From assembly GCA_965364515.1 (NCBI GenBank), contig CBDTXZ010000017.1, forward strand, positions 1 to 30,671: 30,671 bases of DNA. The letters are read 5' to 3'. Shown here piece after piece: positions 1 to 7,619 of the stretch. A program made the position numbers and the translations under genes. Under the pieces are notes generated by a model. That model was not told the origin of the DNA and searched no databases. It saw nothing but the letters and a program-made list of their open reading frames with translations. The DNA comes from JAHEDH01 sp965364515. Lineage in GTDB: Bacteria > Actinomycetota > Acidimicrobiia > Spongiisociales > ZC4RG35. How positions within the stretch are numbered: position 1 is the first letter of the stretch; every line of letters begins with the position of its first letter.

Positions 1-22
1 TCCTCGGTGAGCGTCGGGGTTT

Positions 23-136
23 GCGTGTCGATGCACTCATGGTCGCGCCGACACGCTCACCCGATCAGAGTCGATTGGCGCAGGCGGAAAGGGCAGTTCG
101 CCTACGGCGCAAACGTCGCTCGCCTTGTCGACACGC
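23..136. repeat. Degenerate copy of the GACACGC mini-palindrome array
   Basis: The first 211 bases hold no gene I can support. They contain GCGTGTC at 23-29, GACACGC at 50-56 (followed by TCAC, as in the better arrays) and GACACGC at 130-136. The mini-palindrome CGCCTACGGCG at 99-109 is identical to one at 14009-14019, and GCGCAAACGT at 107-116 recurs at 14130-14139. The 19-nt period is lost here. I read this as a decayed or divergent relative of the arrays at 13974-14119 and 18399-18643, lying downstream of the HNH gene. Confidence 0.5.
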
Positions 137-211
137 GCCGGAATCCCGGCGGTGTCGGGTTGAGGCGGGAGTTTGATGAAGGATGGGCCGGGTGCGTTGG
201 GCGGGGACTGG

Positions 212-1315
212 CTACGGCGGATCGTTGGATCCGACGTCCGGCGGGAGGAAGCGTCGGCGCTGTGACGGCGAGTCGGGATCGATCCGGAACCCGCGTCCGT
301 GGACGACGACGTGATGATGAAACCAACAGAGCGTGGTGAGGTTGTCGGGATGATTGTCGCCGAGCTGCGATCTCGGTCTGATGTGATGCGGTTGGAGACG
401 GGTCATCGACGTGCAGCCGTCGGCGGCGCAGCCGCCGTCTCTGGCGAGCACATACCGGCGCGTCCTTGGCGGGATCACCGATCGGGCGGTCCCTACCGCC
501 AGGGGCATGCCGTCCGAGGTCACAGCGGTGAGTTCGACGACACCGTCGCAGAGAATCCGTTCGAGCGTGTTGGGTCCCACCCGTGATCCAGAAGCGGTCC
601 AGGCGCCGGCCTCCCCGTTGGTGGTGGCGGCCTCGACGGCATCGATGAACACCGTTGCGACCGGGCGACGATCGCCGGTCTCTACCTTCGCTGATCCGTC
701 TGATGGTGCCCCACGATTCAGCGCAAGTGCGAGGAGGCTGTCGAACTCGCGGGCAGCCCTCGGCTCGGGCCGGGGAGCGCGAGGAAGTTGGTCGGCGACA
801 TCGCGAATTGCGCCGTAGATCAGGTCGGTGTCGATGGCCGGCCCGTCGGCTCGAAGATGGCCGACGGTGCCGAAGAGGTCGCGCTGGTAGGTGACCGATT
901 TCGTTCGGTGGGCTGCGATCTCCTGATCTCGGCTGACCCGGTGGCGACGAGCGGCGACACGCCGCATTCCGGCGATGTCGAGGTGTGGTGCGAGGTCCGT
1001 GCTCGACCCTCGGGCAGCTTCTGCAACGCGATCGAATCCAGCGACTCCATCTTCGAGGGCACGGTCGAGTGCTGCCCGGTCGAGATCGGCAACCGCTTCG
1101 AGACTGCGGGCGGTTTCGGGTGTCGTATCGACCCGACCTCGGATCCACTCGGCCGTCGTGCGGCATCCATCACCGAGCGGAACCTGTCGTCGGATGGCAC
1201 TGCGAATGGCTTGCACCTGGAGCCATCGCAGCTGGGCGATCCGGCGCTCTGCGGCACCCAGCACCTGCTCCAACTGATCCGGTGTCAGGGCCTCGAAGTC
1301 GATCGCTCGATCCAT
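212..1315 (-). CDS. HNH endonuclease of the DUF222/13E12 repeat family
   Basis: This 367-residue protein has an alpha-helical DUF222-like N-terminal part (roughly residues 1-230) and a C-terminal HNH nuclease domain. The HNH part shows a zinc-type pair C296/C301, the HH dyad at 310-311, the central Asn near 325, C330 and the final histidines near 333-335. Such proteins are abundant and multicopy in actinobacteria, where they often behave like selfish or prophage-linked nucleases. Their substrate is not established. Length is on the short side for the family. The start is the ATG at 1315; GGGGTGAG lies about 11 nt upstream, further than ideal. It is transcribed leftward, alone, with a repeat remnant downstream. 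The nuclease fold is well supported and its biological role is unknown. Confidence 0.85.
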   Translation of the reverse strand: MDRAIDFEALTPDQLEQVLGAAERRIAQLRWLQVQAIRSAIRRQVPLGDGCRTTAEWIRGRVDTTPETARSLEAVADLDRAALDRALEDGVAGFDRVAEAARGSSTDLAPHLDIAGMRRVAARRHRVSRDQEIAAHRTKSVTYQRDLFGTVGHLRADGPAIDTDLIYGAIRDVADQLPRAPRPEPRAAREFDSLLALALNRGAPSDGSAKVETGDRRPVATVFIDAVEAATTNGEAGAWTASGSRVGPNTLERILCDGVVELTAVTSDGMPLAVGTARSVIPPRTRRYVLARDGGCAADGCTSMTRLQPHHIRPRSQLGDNHPDNLTTLCWFHHHVVVHGRGFRIDPDSPSQRRRFLPPDVGSNDPP

Positions 1316-1365
1316 GACGCAGTATCTCTCACCCCTATGACAAGAAAGCCTGGGTCAAACGCCTG

Positions 1366-1430
1366 CTCATCGCTCATCACTCATGGCTCATAGCGGCCGG
1401 TGTGCTGCGTGGTGCGTGCTGCGTGCTGCG
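1366..1430. repeat. Two imperfect 7-nt tandem repeats
   Basis: The gap between the acyl-CoA ligase stop and the HNH start holds two heptamer arrays. At 1366-1393 the units are CTCATCG, CTCATCA, CTCATGG and CTCATAG. At 1403-1430 they are TGCTGCG, TGGTGCG, TGCTGCG and TGCTGCG. Both have an exact 7-nt period with point differences. Similar period-7 repeats of other sequence occur at 23802-23917 and 28642-28688. I see no coding function. Confidence 0.75.
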
Positions 1431-1435
1431 CCTCT

Positions 1436-3052
1436 TCAGTTGATCCTGGCTTCCCGATCCGCCCACAGGGGCTCACGCAGGACGAACTTCTGGATCTTGC
1501 CGGTCGAGGTCTTGGGGAGCTGATCGACGATCTCCACGACGTCTGGTGCCTTGTAGTGGGCGAGGCGGTCGCGGACATGGGCGATGATCTCCTCGGGCGC
1601 AACGCTGGCCCCGGGCTTGAGTGTCACGTATGCGATCGGGCGCTCGCCCCAGTGCTCGTGCGGCATGGCGACGACCGCCGCTTCGAGCACCGCATCGTGG
1701 CTGACCACGGCCTGCTCGACTTCTATCGTCGAGATGTTCTCACCGCCGGAGATGATGATGTCCTTGCTCCGGTCCCTCAGCTCGATGTAGCCGTCGGCGT
1801 GCCAGACCCCGAGGTCACCCGAGTGGAACCAGCCTCCCCGGAACGCCTTCTCGGTCGCTTCGGGGTCGTCGTGATACCCCTTCATGACGTTGTTGCCGCG
1901 CATGATGACCTCTCCCATGGTCGCTCCGTCGCGTGAGACGTCGTTCATGTCGTCGTCGACGACCCGGATCGGGTCGGCGCCGAGGTAGGCAACGCCTTGG
2001 CGGGCCATCAGTCGAACCCGCTCGTCGAGCGGGGCATCGTCCCACTCTGGCTGTGGCTCGCAGATCGTGTACGGACCGTAGGTCTCGGTGAGCCCGTAGA
2101 CGTGGACCATCTTCGCCCCCAGCTCGTTCATCTGGGCGATGATCGTCGGACTGGGCGGTGCGCCGGCCGTGGTTACCACGAACGGGTTGCCATCTCGTTG
2201 AGGGAGTGGTCCGGCATCGGGATGGTTGACCATCGACACCAGCACGGTTGGCGCGGCGTTGAGATGCGTGACCCCGTGTTCTCGGATTGCCTTCCAGATG
2301 GCGCCGGGTTCGGGTGCCCGCAGGCAGATGTGGGTGCCACCGATGGCCGTGACGCCCCATGTGGTGCACCAGCCATTGCAGTGGAACATCGGGAGGGTCC
2401 AGAGATAGACCGACTCGGGGACGTGGTTCGAGTGGATGACTTCGGCGACAGCGTTGAGATAGCCGCCGCGATGGGTGTACATGACACCTTTCGGGCGCCC
2501 GGTCGTCCCCGAGGTGTAGTTGATCGAGATGGTCCGCTCCTCGTCGTCGACCGTGAACGGCAGTGGCGCGTCCGACCCACGCGCGAGGAAATCCTGGAAC
2601 GACGTGTGGGATTCGACGGGCTCAACACCGGACGCCGGGTCGTGGGCCACCACCACCTCGCGCAGCTTCGGGCGCCCTTCGAGATGGTCGGCGACCACCG
2701 GAAACAGGGCAGAGTCGACAACGAGCATCGAGGCGCCGGAGTGGTCGAGGATGTACTCGATCTCGGGTCCGGACAGTCGGGTGTTGATCGCCACCAACAC
2801 TGCGGGGATGAGCGGGACGGCGAAGTGGGCGACGAGCATCTCGGGGAGGTTCGGCATCAGGTACGCCACCCGGTCGCCTTCGCCGATGCCGGAGGCCATC
2901 AGGGCCCGAGCCGTTCGGATCGTCTCGGTACGGAACTCCTCGTAGGTCAGCGACCGGTCTTCGTAGACGATGGCCGTCTTGTCGCCGAACACGTCTGCAG
3001 ACCGTTCCAGCATGATGCCGGGCGTCAACTCGGTGATCGAGACCTTGCTCAT
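1436..3052 (-). CDS. AMP-dependent acyl-CoA synthetase (fatty-acid/short-chain CoA ligase)
   Basis: This is a 538-residue member of the ANL adenylating superfamily. It activates a carboxylic acid with ATP and joins it to coenzyme A through an acyl-adenylate. The phosphate-binding loop YTSGTTGRPKG lies near residue 180, followed by the FHCNGWC segment, the YGLTETYGP motif, the GWFHSGDLG segment with its ATP-ribose aspartate, the hinge around RDRSKDIIISGGEN, and the catalytic lysine in PKTSTGKIQK near residue 519. I chose the ATG at 3052 because it forms an ATGA overlap with the crotonase stop. A GTG three codons upstream is also possible. Co-transcription with the crotonase suggests a shared acyl-CoA pathway. 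The substrate cannot be read from sequence; the FHCNGW type includes medium-chain and methylmercaptopropionate ligases. Confidence 0.9.
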   Translation of the reverse strand: MSKVSITELTPGIMLERSADVFGDKTAIVYEDRSLTYEEFRTETIRTARALMASGIGEGDRVAYLMPNLPEMLVAHFAVPLIPAVLVAINTRLSGPEIEYILDHSGASMLVVDSALFPVVADHLEGRPKLREVVVAHDPASGVEPVESHTSFQDFLARGSDAPLPFTVDDEERTISINYTSGTTGRPKGVMYTHRGGYLNAVAEVIHSNHVPESVYLWTLPMFHCNGWCTTWGVTAIGGTHICLRAPEPGAIWKAIREHGVTHLNAAPTVLVSMVNHPDAGPLPQRDGNPFVVTTAGAPPSPTIIAQMNELGAKMVHVYGLTETYGPYTICEPQPEWDDAPLDERVRLMARQGVAYLGADPIRVVDDDMNDVSRDGATMGEVIMRGNNVMKGYHDDPEATEKAFRGGWFHSGDLGVWHADGYIELRDRSKDIIISGGENISTIEVEQAVVSHDAVLEAAVVAMPHEHWGERPIAYVTLKPGASVAPEEIIAHVRDRLAHYKAPDVVEIVDQLPKTSTGKIQKFVLREPLWADREARIN

Positions 3053-3810
3053 CGCTTCCACTCCGGTGCACGCTTCTCGAGGAACGCGGACATCCCTTCC
3101 TGGGCGTCTGGCAAGGCCGCGTTGTCCGCCATCACGGTCTTGGCGACGTCGTATGCAGCGTGCTCCTCCAGGTCGATCTGTGAGTAGAACGTCTCCTTGC
3201 CGAGGCCGATCACGGTCGGGCTGAATCGGAGGATCTTCGAGATGAGATCATCGATGTGTCGGTCCAGCGCGTCGGACGGCACGGCCATGTTGACCAGCCC
3301 CCACTCGACGGCCGTGCGGGCATCGATGGGTTCTCCGGTCAGCAGCATCTGCATCGCCCGCTTGCGTCCGATCGCGCGTGAGATCGGGACCATCGGCGTC
3401 GAGCAGAACAAGCCGATCTTCACCCCGGGCGTGGCGAACGTGGCGCTGTCGGCGGCAACCGCCAGGTCGCAGGAGGCAACCAGCTGGCATCCGGCCGCGG
3501 TGGCCACCCCATGCACTCTCGCAACGACCGGCTGCGGGATGTCGTGGATGGTCTCCATGAGGACCGTGCAGGTGTCGAACAGTTCCCGGAAGAACCCCGG
3601 CTCACCACCGACGATTTCGCTGAGGTCGTGCCCCGCCGAGAATGCCGGTCCATTCGCCGCCAGGATCACCACCTCGGTTCCGGACCCCAGACCCCGGAGG
3701 GCGGCGATCAACTCGTTCATGAACTCGAGGGACAGGGCGTTTCGGCGCTCCGGTCGGTCGAGCGTGATCGTTGCGACCGGCCCGTCGACGGAGATGATGA
3801 CATCACTCAT
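3049..3810 (-). CDS. Enoyl-CoA hydratase/isomerase family protein, ECHDC3-like
   Basis: This 253-residue crotonase-fold protein is the first gene of a two-gene operon with the acyl-CoA ligase (ATGA overlap). The oxyanion-hole segments are present (FSAGHDL near residue 60, HGVATAAGCQL near 100). The two catalytic glutamates of classical enoyl-CoA hydratase are replaced: the GGGCE position reads AAGCQ and the FGQPE position reads FATPG. The segments ATAAGCQLVASCD, FATPGVKIGLFCSTP and the C-terminal QEG.SAFLEKR resemble the ECHDC3 subfamily as I remember it, so a standard hydration reaction should not be assumed. A CATACT box sits 7 nt before the ATG, which suggests a leaderless or near-leaderless mRNA. 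The fold is certain and the reaction is not. Confidence 0.88.
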   Translation of the reverse strand: MSDVIISVDGPVATITLDRPERRNALSLEFMNELIAALRGLGSGTEVVILAANGPAFSAGHDLSEIVGGEPGFFRELFDTCTVLMETIHDIPQPVVARVHGVATAAGCQLVASCDLAVAADSATFATPGVKIGLFCSTPMVPISRAIGRKRAMQMLLTGEPIDARTAVEWGLVNMAVPSDALDRHIDDLISKILRFSPTVIGLGKETFYSQIDLEEHAAYDVAKTVMADNAALPDAQEGMSAFLEKRAPEWKR

Positions 3811-3899
3811 GCAGCCGAGTATGACACGGTCGCCGCGACGCGTCCGCTGAAAGGGCGCGCCTCCGGTGACGCTGGCACGGCGAAGGCCTGCGGAGAACG

Positions 3900-3920
3900 G
3901 ACGTTGAGAGGTTCAACGTC
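3900..3920. promoter_or_regulatory. Perfect 8-bp inverted repeat, possible operator
   Basis: GACGTTGA (3900-3907) and TCAACGTC (3913-3920) are perfect reverse complements around a 5-nt centre, about 90 bp upstream of the crotonase start and downstream of the SDR gene. Its size and symmetry fit a dimeric repressor site for the crotonase/ligase operon. It has no T-tract, so an intrinsic terminator is less likely. The rest of 3811-4097 shows no gene. Confidence 0.4.
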
Positions 3921-4097
3921 GACAATCGAGACGATCGCCGGCCGACGTCGGGCTTCCGCTTCCTCCCAAGCTCTTCCAGACCAAGGGCGTCGGAGAGGCG
4001 ATGGTGAAAGGCCCCAATCTGTTCGTGCTGGGATTCCCCTTCCAGGCCGGGGGCGTGGATCGGCGTCGCCTGACTCCTCACCGGCGGAGATCGAGGT

Positions 4098-4937
4098 TCA
4101 GTCCTCTCCACCACGACGGATGCGGACGAGCTGGTCGAGACCGCGATCGGGGAGCAACCTCCGGAGGACCGTGATCCATCGGGCGCTGGGGCCGACGGCA
4201 TACCGGGTTCTGGGCCGACGATCCGCCAGGGCATGTTCGATCGCGTCGCTCACCCTCGAGACCGGAGTCTGTTTCGGGGTGGACGCACCGCGTGCCAGCG
4301 GTCCGATCAACCGCTCGTATCTCGCGCGTTGCTGCTCGTCGACGGACTCCAGCAGTGGCTCGGCGGCCGCGACGGCCTTGTCCCAGATCGGGGTCTCGAC
4401 GGATCCCGGCTGGATGAGCGAAACCGAGATCTTCCAGGGGGCGAGCTCTCGTCTGAGCACGTCGTTGAATGCTTCCAGCGCGAACTTCGACATGGCGTAG
4501 GCACCGATGCCGGGAGCCCCATACATCCCCGACACGGAACCGATGTTGACGATGCGCCCTTCCTCGTTCCTGAGCGCGTCGACGAAGGCCTGTGTCACCG
4601 CGAGCTGACCCACCACGTTGACTTCGAGTTGCTCACGCAGATCCTCGATCGGGAGGAACTCGAGCGGCCCGGGCCGAGCGACTCCGGCGTTGTTGACCAA
4701 GCCGGTCAGAGCGCCGCTCGTGGCCGTCAGCACCTGGTCTGCGGCTGCTGCGATCTGCTCGCTGTCGGTGACGTCACATCGGACCGGGGTGATCAGGCCG
4801 GCCGACTCGGACACGAGTGATTCGGCATCGACATCGCTCCGGACCCCGCCGAAGGTGGTCCAACCTCGTCGAGACATCCGCACTGCGGCATCGCGGCCGA
4901 TCCCGGTGGAAGCCCCCGTGATGAAGACGCTGGGCAC
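4098..4937 (-). CDS. Short-chain dehydrogenase/reductase (SDR)
   Basis: This is a classical SDR of 279 residues with a Rossmann fold. The cofactor motif TGASTGIG is at residues 7-14, NNAG is near 87, the catalytic serine lies in the GSVSG segment, and the YAMSK tetrad motif follows. The C-terminal part after the SLIQPG segment is longer than in minimal SDRs, as in retinol-dehydrogenase-like members. The start is the GTG at 4937, which shares one base with the topA stop codon (TAGTG), so it is translationally coupled to topA. The substrate is unknown. The topA linkage probably reflects operon economy rather than function. Confidence 0.88.
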   Translation of the reverse strand: MPSVFITGASTGIGRDAAVRMSRRGWTTFGGVRSDVDAESLVSESAGLITPVRCDVTDSEQIAAAADQVLTATSGALTGLVNNAGVARPGPLEFLPIEDLREQLEVNVVGQLAVTQAFVDALRNEEGRIVNIGSVSGMYGAPGIGAYAMSKFALEAFNDVLRRELAPWKISVSLIQPGSVETPIWDKAVAAAEPLLESVDEQQRARYERLIGPLARGASTPKQTPVSRVSDAIEHALADRRPRTRYAVGPSARWITVLRRLLPDRGLDQLVRIRRGGED

Positions 4938-7498
4938 TACTCGCCGAGCTTGGCCCGCCTGGCGGCCAACAACTCGACCGCCCGATCCATCGTGATCTTC
5001 TCGGGGTCGTCACCCTTGCGGAGTGAGGCGTTGACCTCGCCATCGGTCACATACGGGCCGTAGCGACCCGACTTCACCACCACCGGCTTCTTGGTGTCGG
5101 GATGTTCCCCGAGCTCCTTCAGCGGCCCGGAAGCGGCGCGCTGCCCGCGTCGCCGAGGGGGCTCTGCCAACAGCTTCAGCGCTTCGGGGACCGTGAGCGT
5201 GAACAGCTGCTCTTCGGTCTCGAGACTCCGGCGATCCTTCCCCCGTTGGATGTACGGGCCGTACCGGCCGTTGAGCGCCAGGATCTCCTCGCCGTCCTCG
5301 TCCGTGCCGACCGTGCGGGGGAGCGACAGCAGCTTCAGCGCGTCATCCAGGCCGAGGGCGTCGAGTTCCATCCCCTTGAGAAGCGACGACCGCTTCGGCT
5401 TGGTCTTCGAGCCCTCTTCCTGCTCGCCCAGCTGGACGTAGGGGCCGAATCGCCCGGTCCTGGCGTACACGGTCATCCCGGAGTCTGGATCGGTCCCCAG
5501 GATCTTGTCGCCTCGTGACTGGTCGTCGATCAGTTCCGTTGCCTTTTCGATCGTCAGCTCGTCCGGTGGCACGTCGTCGGGGATCCCACCCCGATCCTCG
5601 CCACGCTGGAGAAACGGGCCGTACTTGCCGACCCGTGCGACGATCTCTCTGCCCTGGTCGTCCGTCCCGATCGGAATCGAATTGACTGCACGCGCATCGA
5701 TCTCACCCAACCGGCTCTCGACGGTCTCCTTGAGTCCTTCGGAGCCGTGATAGAAGCGATCGAGCCACGGGACCCGATCCTCCTCGCCACGGGCGATATC
5801 GTCGAGGTCGTTCTCCATGCGGGCGGTGAACTCGTAGTCGACGAGGTTCGGGAAACTCTGCTCGAGCAACGTGACCACGGCGAAGGCAGTGAACGACGGA
5901 ATGAGTGCATTGCCTCGCTTCCAGACGTAGCCGCGATCCTGGATCGTCGAGATGATCGAGGCGTACGTCGACGGGCGACCGACGCCGAGCTCTTCCATGC
6001 GCTCGACGAGCGAAGACTCGTTGTAGCGCGATGGCGGCTTGGTCTCGTGCCCGGTCGGCTCCAGAGATGCGGCGTCGAGAGCGTCGCCTTCCGCCAGTCC
6101 GGGAAGGGCATTTTCGTCGTCGTCTGCCATGGCGGTCGGGTCGTCGATCGAAGCCACATAGGCCTTGAGGAAGCCAGGAAACGTGATCGTGCGGCCGGAA
6201 GCGGAGAACTCGGCATCCCGGCCATCGGAGGAGGTTGCGCCGAGCCGGACCGAGACCGACTCGCCTTTGGCGTCCGGCATCTGGCACGCCACCGTCCGCT
6301 TCCAGATCAGGTCGTAGAGCTTGGCCTCATCGGCGCCGACGTCCCGGGAGACCTCGGCAGGTGTCTTCCACGTGTCGCCGGCAGGGCGGATCGCCTCGTG
6401 GGCCTCCTGCGCGTTCTTCGCCTGGGATCCGTAGAAACGGGGCTCTGCCGGCAGGTAGTCGTCGCCGTACAGCTTCTCGATCGATGCCCGGGCGTTCGTG
6501 ATCGCCTCGCCGGAGAGCGTGGTCGAGTCCGTTCGCATGTAGGTGATGTATCCGTTCTCGTACAGGCGTTGTGCCACCGACATGGTTCGCGCACTCGAGA
6601 ATCGGAGTTTCCTTCCCGCCTCGGCCTGCATGGTCGACGTGCGGAACGGGGGGTAGGGGCGCCGGGTGTACGGCTTGGTCTCGGTGGACCGGACCGCGAA
6701 GTCCGAGTCCTGCAGGCCTTCGACGAGTGAAGCGGCGGCCGAAGCGTCGAGGGCGACGGCATCGGAAGTCAGTTCGCCGTTCGCATCGAAGTCTCGTCCG
6801 GTCGCAACCCGTGCACCGTCGACTCCGACCAGCTTCGCAGAGAACTCGATGGGGTCTTCCGGCTTGGAGAACGTGCCTTCGATGTCCCAATAGGAGGCCG
6901 AGACGAACGCCATGCGCTCGCGTTCGCGCTCGACGATGATGCGGACCGCCACCGACTGGACACGTCCCGCCGAGAGCCCCGAGGCGACCTTCTTCCACAG
7001 CACGGGCGAGACCTCGTAGCCGTACAACCGATCGAGGATGCGGCGGGCCTCCTGGGCGTCGACGAGTCGCTCGTCGATGTCGCGGGGGCTGTCGAATGCC
7101 TCCTGGATGGCGCGTTCGGTGATCTCGTGGAACACCATGCGCTTCACCGGGATCTTCGGCTTGAGGATCTCGGCGAGATGCCAGGCGATCGACTCTCCCT
7201 CGCGGTCCTCGTCCGTCGCGAGGTAGAGCTCGTCGGCGTCCTTGATCAGCGATTTGAGCTTCTTGATCTGTTCGCGTCGATTCTTGGAGTTGACGTAGAT
7301 CGGCTCGAAACCCTCGTCGACATTGACGCCGAGCCGTCCCCAAGGCTCGTCTTTGTATCGGGCGGGCACCTCCGATGCGGACCGGGGGAGATCGCGGACG
7401 TGGCCCATCGAGGCCTCGACGACCACGTCAGACCCGAGAAACCCTTTGATCTTCTTGGCTTTTGTGGGCGATTCGACGATCACGAGTGTTTTTGGCAC
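4937..7498 (-). CDS. topA: DNA topoisomerase I (type IA)
   Basis: This 853-residue enzyme relaxes negatively supercoiled DNA through a 5'-phosphotyrosyl intermediate. The N-terminal TOPRIM domain has the VESPTKAKK glutamate and the acidic DEDREGE cluster near residues 96-101. The catalytic tyrosine lies in ITYMRTDST (about residue 320), and the GLSAGRVQSV segment is at about 175. The zinc fingers of the E. coli enzyme are absent. Instead the C-terminus carries four repeats centred on GKYGPF, GRFGPY, GRYGPY and GRYGPY, as usual in actinobacteria. I chose the GTG at 7498 because a TTGACA-N18-TAGCTT promoter ends exactly 7 nt before it. A TTG three codons upstream would overlap the -10 element. 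The SDR follows with a 1-nt overlap. Confidence 0.97.
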   Translation of the reverse strand: MPKTLVIVESPTKAKKIKGFLGSDVVVEASMGHVRDLPRSASEVPARYKDEPWGRLGVNVDEGFEPIYVNSKNRREQIKKLKSLIKDADELYLATDEDREGESIAWHLAEILKPKIPVKRMVFHEITERAIQEAFDSPRDIDERLVDAQEARRILDRLYGYEVSPVLWKKVASGLSAGRVQSVAVRIIVERERERMAFVSASYWDIEGTFSKPEDPIEFSAKLVGVDGARVATGRDFDANGELTSDAVALDASAAASLVEGLQDSDFAVRSTETKPYTRRPYPPFRTSTMQAEAGRKLRFSSARTMSVAQRLYENGYITYMRTDSTTLSGEAITNARASIEKLYGDDYLPAEPRFYGSQAKNAQEAHEAIRPAGDTWKTPAEVSRDVGADEAKLYDLIWKRTVACQMPDAKGESVSVRLGATSSDGRDAEFSASGRTITFPGFLKAYVASIDDPTAMADDDENALPGLAEGDALDAASLEPTGHETKPPSRYNESSLVERMEELGVGRPSTYASIISTIQDRGYVWKRGNALIPSFTAFAVVTLLEQSFPNLVDYEFTARMENDLDDIARGEEDRVPWLDRFYHGSEGLKETVESRLGEIDARAVNSIPIGTDDQGREIVARVGKYGPFLQRGEDRGGIPDDVPPDELTIEKATELIDDQSRGDKILGTDPDSGMTVYARTGRFGPYVQLGEQEEGSKTKPKRSSLLKGMELDALGLDDALKLLSLPRTVGTDEDGEEILALNGRYGPYIQRGKDRRSLETEEQLFTLTVPEALKLLAEPPRRRGQRAASGPLKELGEHPDTKKPVVVKSGRYGPYVTDGEVNASLRKGDDPEKITMDRAVELLAARRAKLGE

Positions 7499-7505
7499 GG
7501 GCGCC

Positions 7506-7535
7506 AAGCTACGGCACCCGTGGAAATACTGTCAA
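7506..7535 (-). promoter_or_regulatory. topA promoter, leaderless type
   Basis: On the minus strand, a perfect -35 box TTGACA (7535-7530) is followed by an 18-nt spacer, the -10 box TAGCTT (7511-7506), seven bases and the GTG at 7498. Transcription would begin at or next to the start codon, leaving no room for a ribosome-binding site. This is the clearest promoter in the window. Confidence 0.75.
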
Positions 7536-7559
7536 GCCGAGGCTCGTCCCCGGGGTGCG

Positions 7560-7577
7560 GGAAAGGTGACTCTTTCC
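7560..7577. promoter_or_regulatory. Inverted repeat GGAAAG-N6-CTTTCC, possible operator
   Basis: GGAAAG (7560-7565) and CTTTCC (7572-7577) are perfect 6-bp arms around GTGACT. The site lies in the divergent region between topA and the phosphoribosyltransferase/hydrolase gene, 43 bp before the latter's ATG. Position and symmetry fit an activator or repressor site, but no promoter is clear enough to say which. Confidence 0.35.
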
Positions 7578-7619
7578 ACAGCGCCTCACGTGCGCGATGG
7601 TGGGTCGCAGGAGAGGGAC

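Noticed and set aside
1436..3810. DmdB/DmdD-type DMSP demethylation pair
   Set aside because: Ligase plus crotonase fits superficially, but the crotonase looks ECHDC3-like with missing glutamates and no DmdC-type dehydrogenase is adjacent.
7560..7577. DosR box upstream of the phosphoribosyltransferase-hydrolase gene
   Set aside because: The inverted repeat GGAAAG-N6-CTTTCC is real, but it does not match the GGGACTTNNGNCCC-like DosR consensus as I know it, so I list it only as a possible operator.
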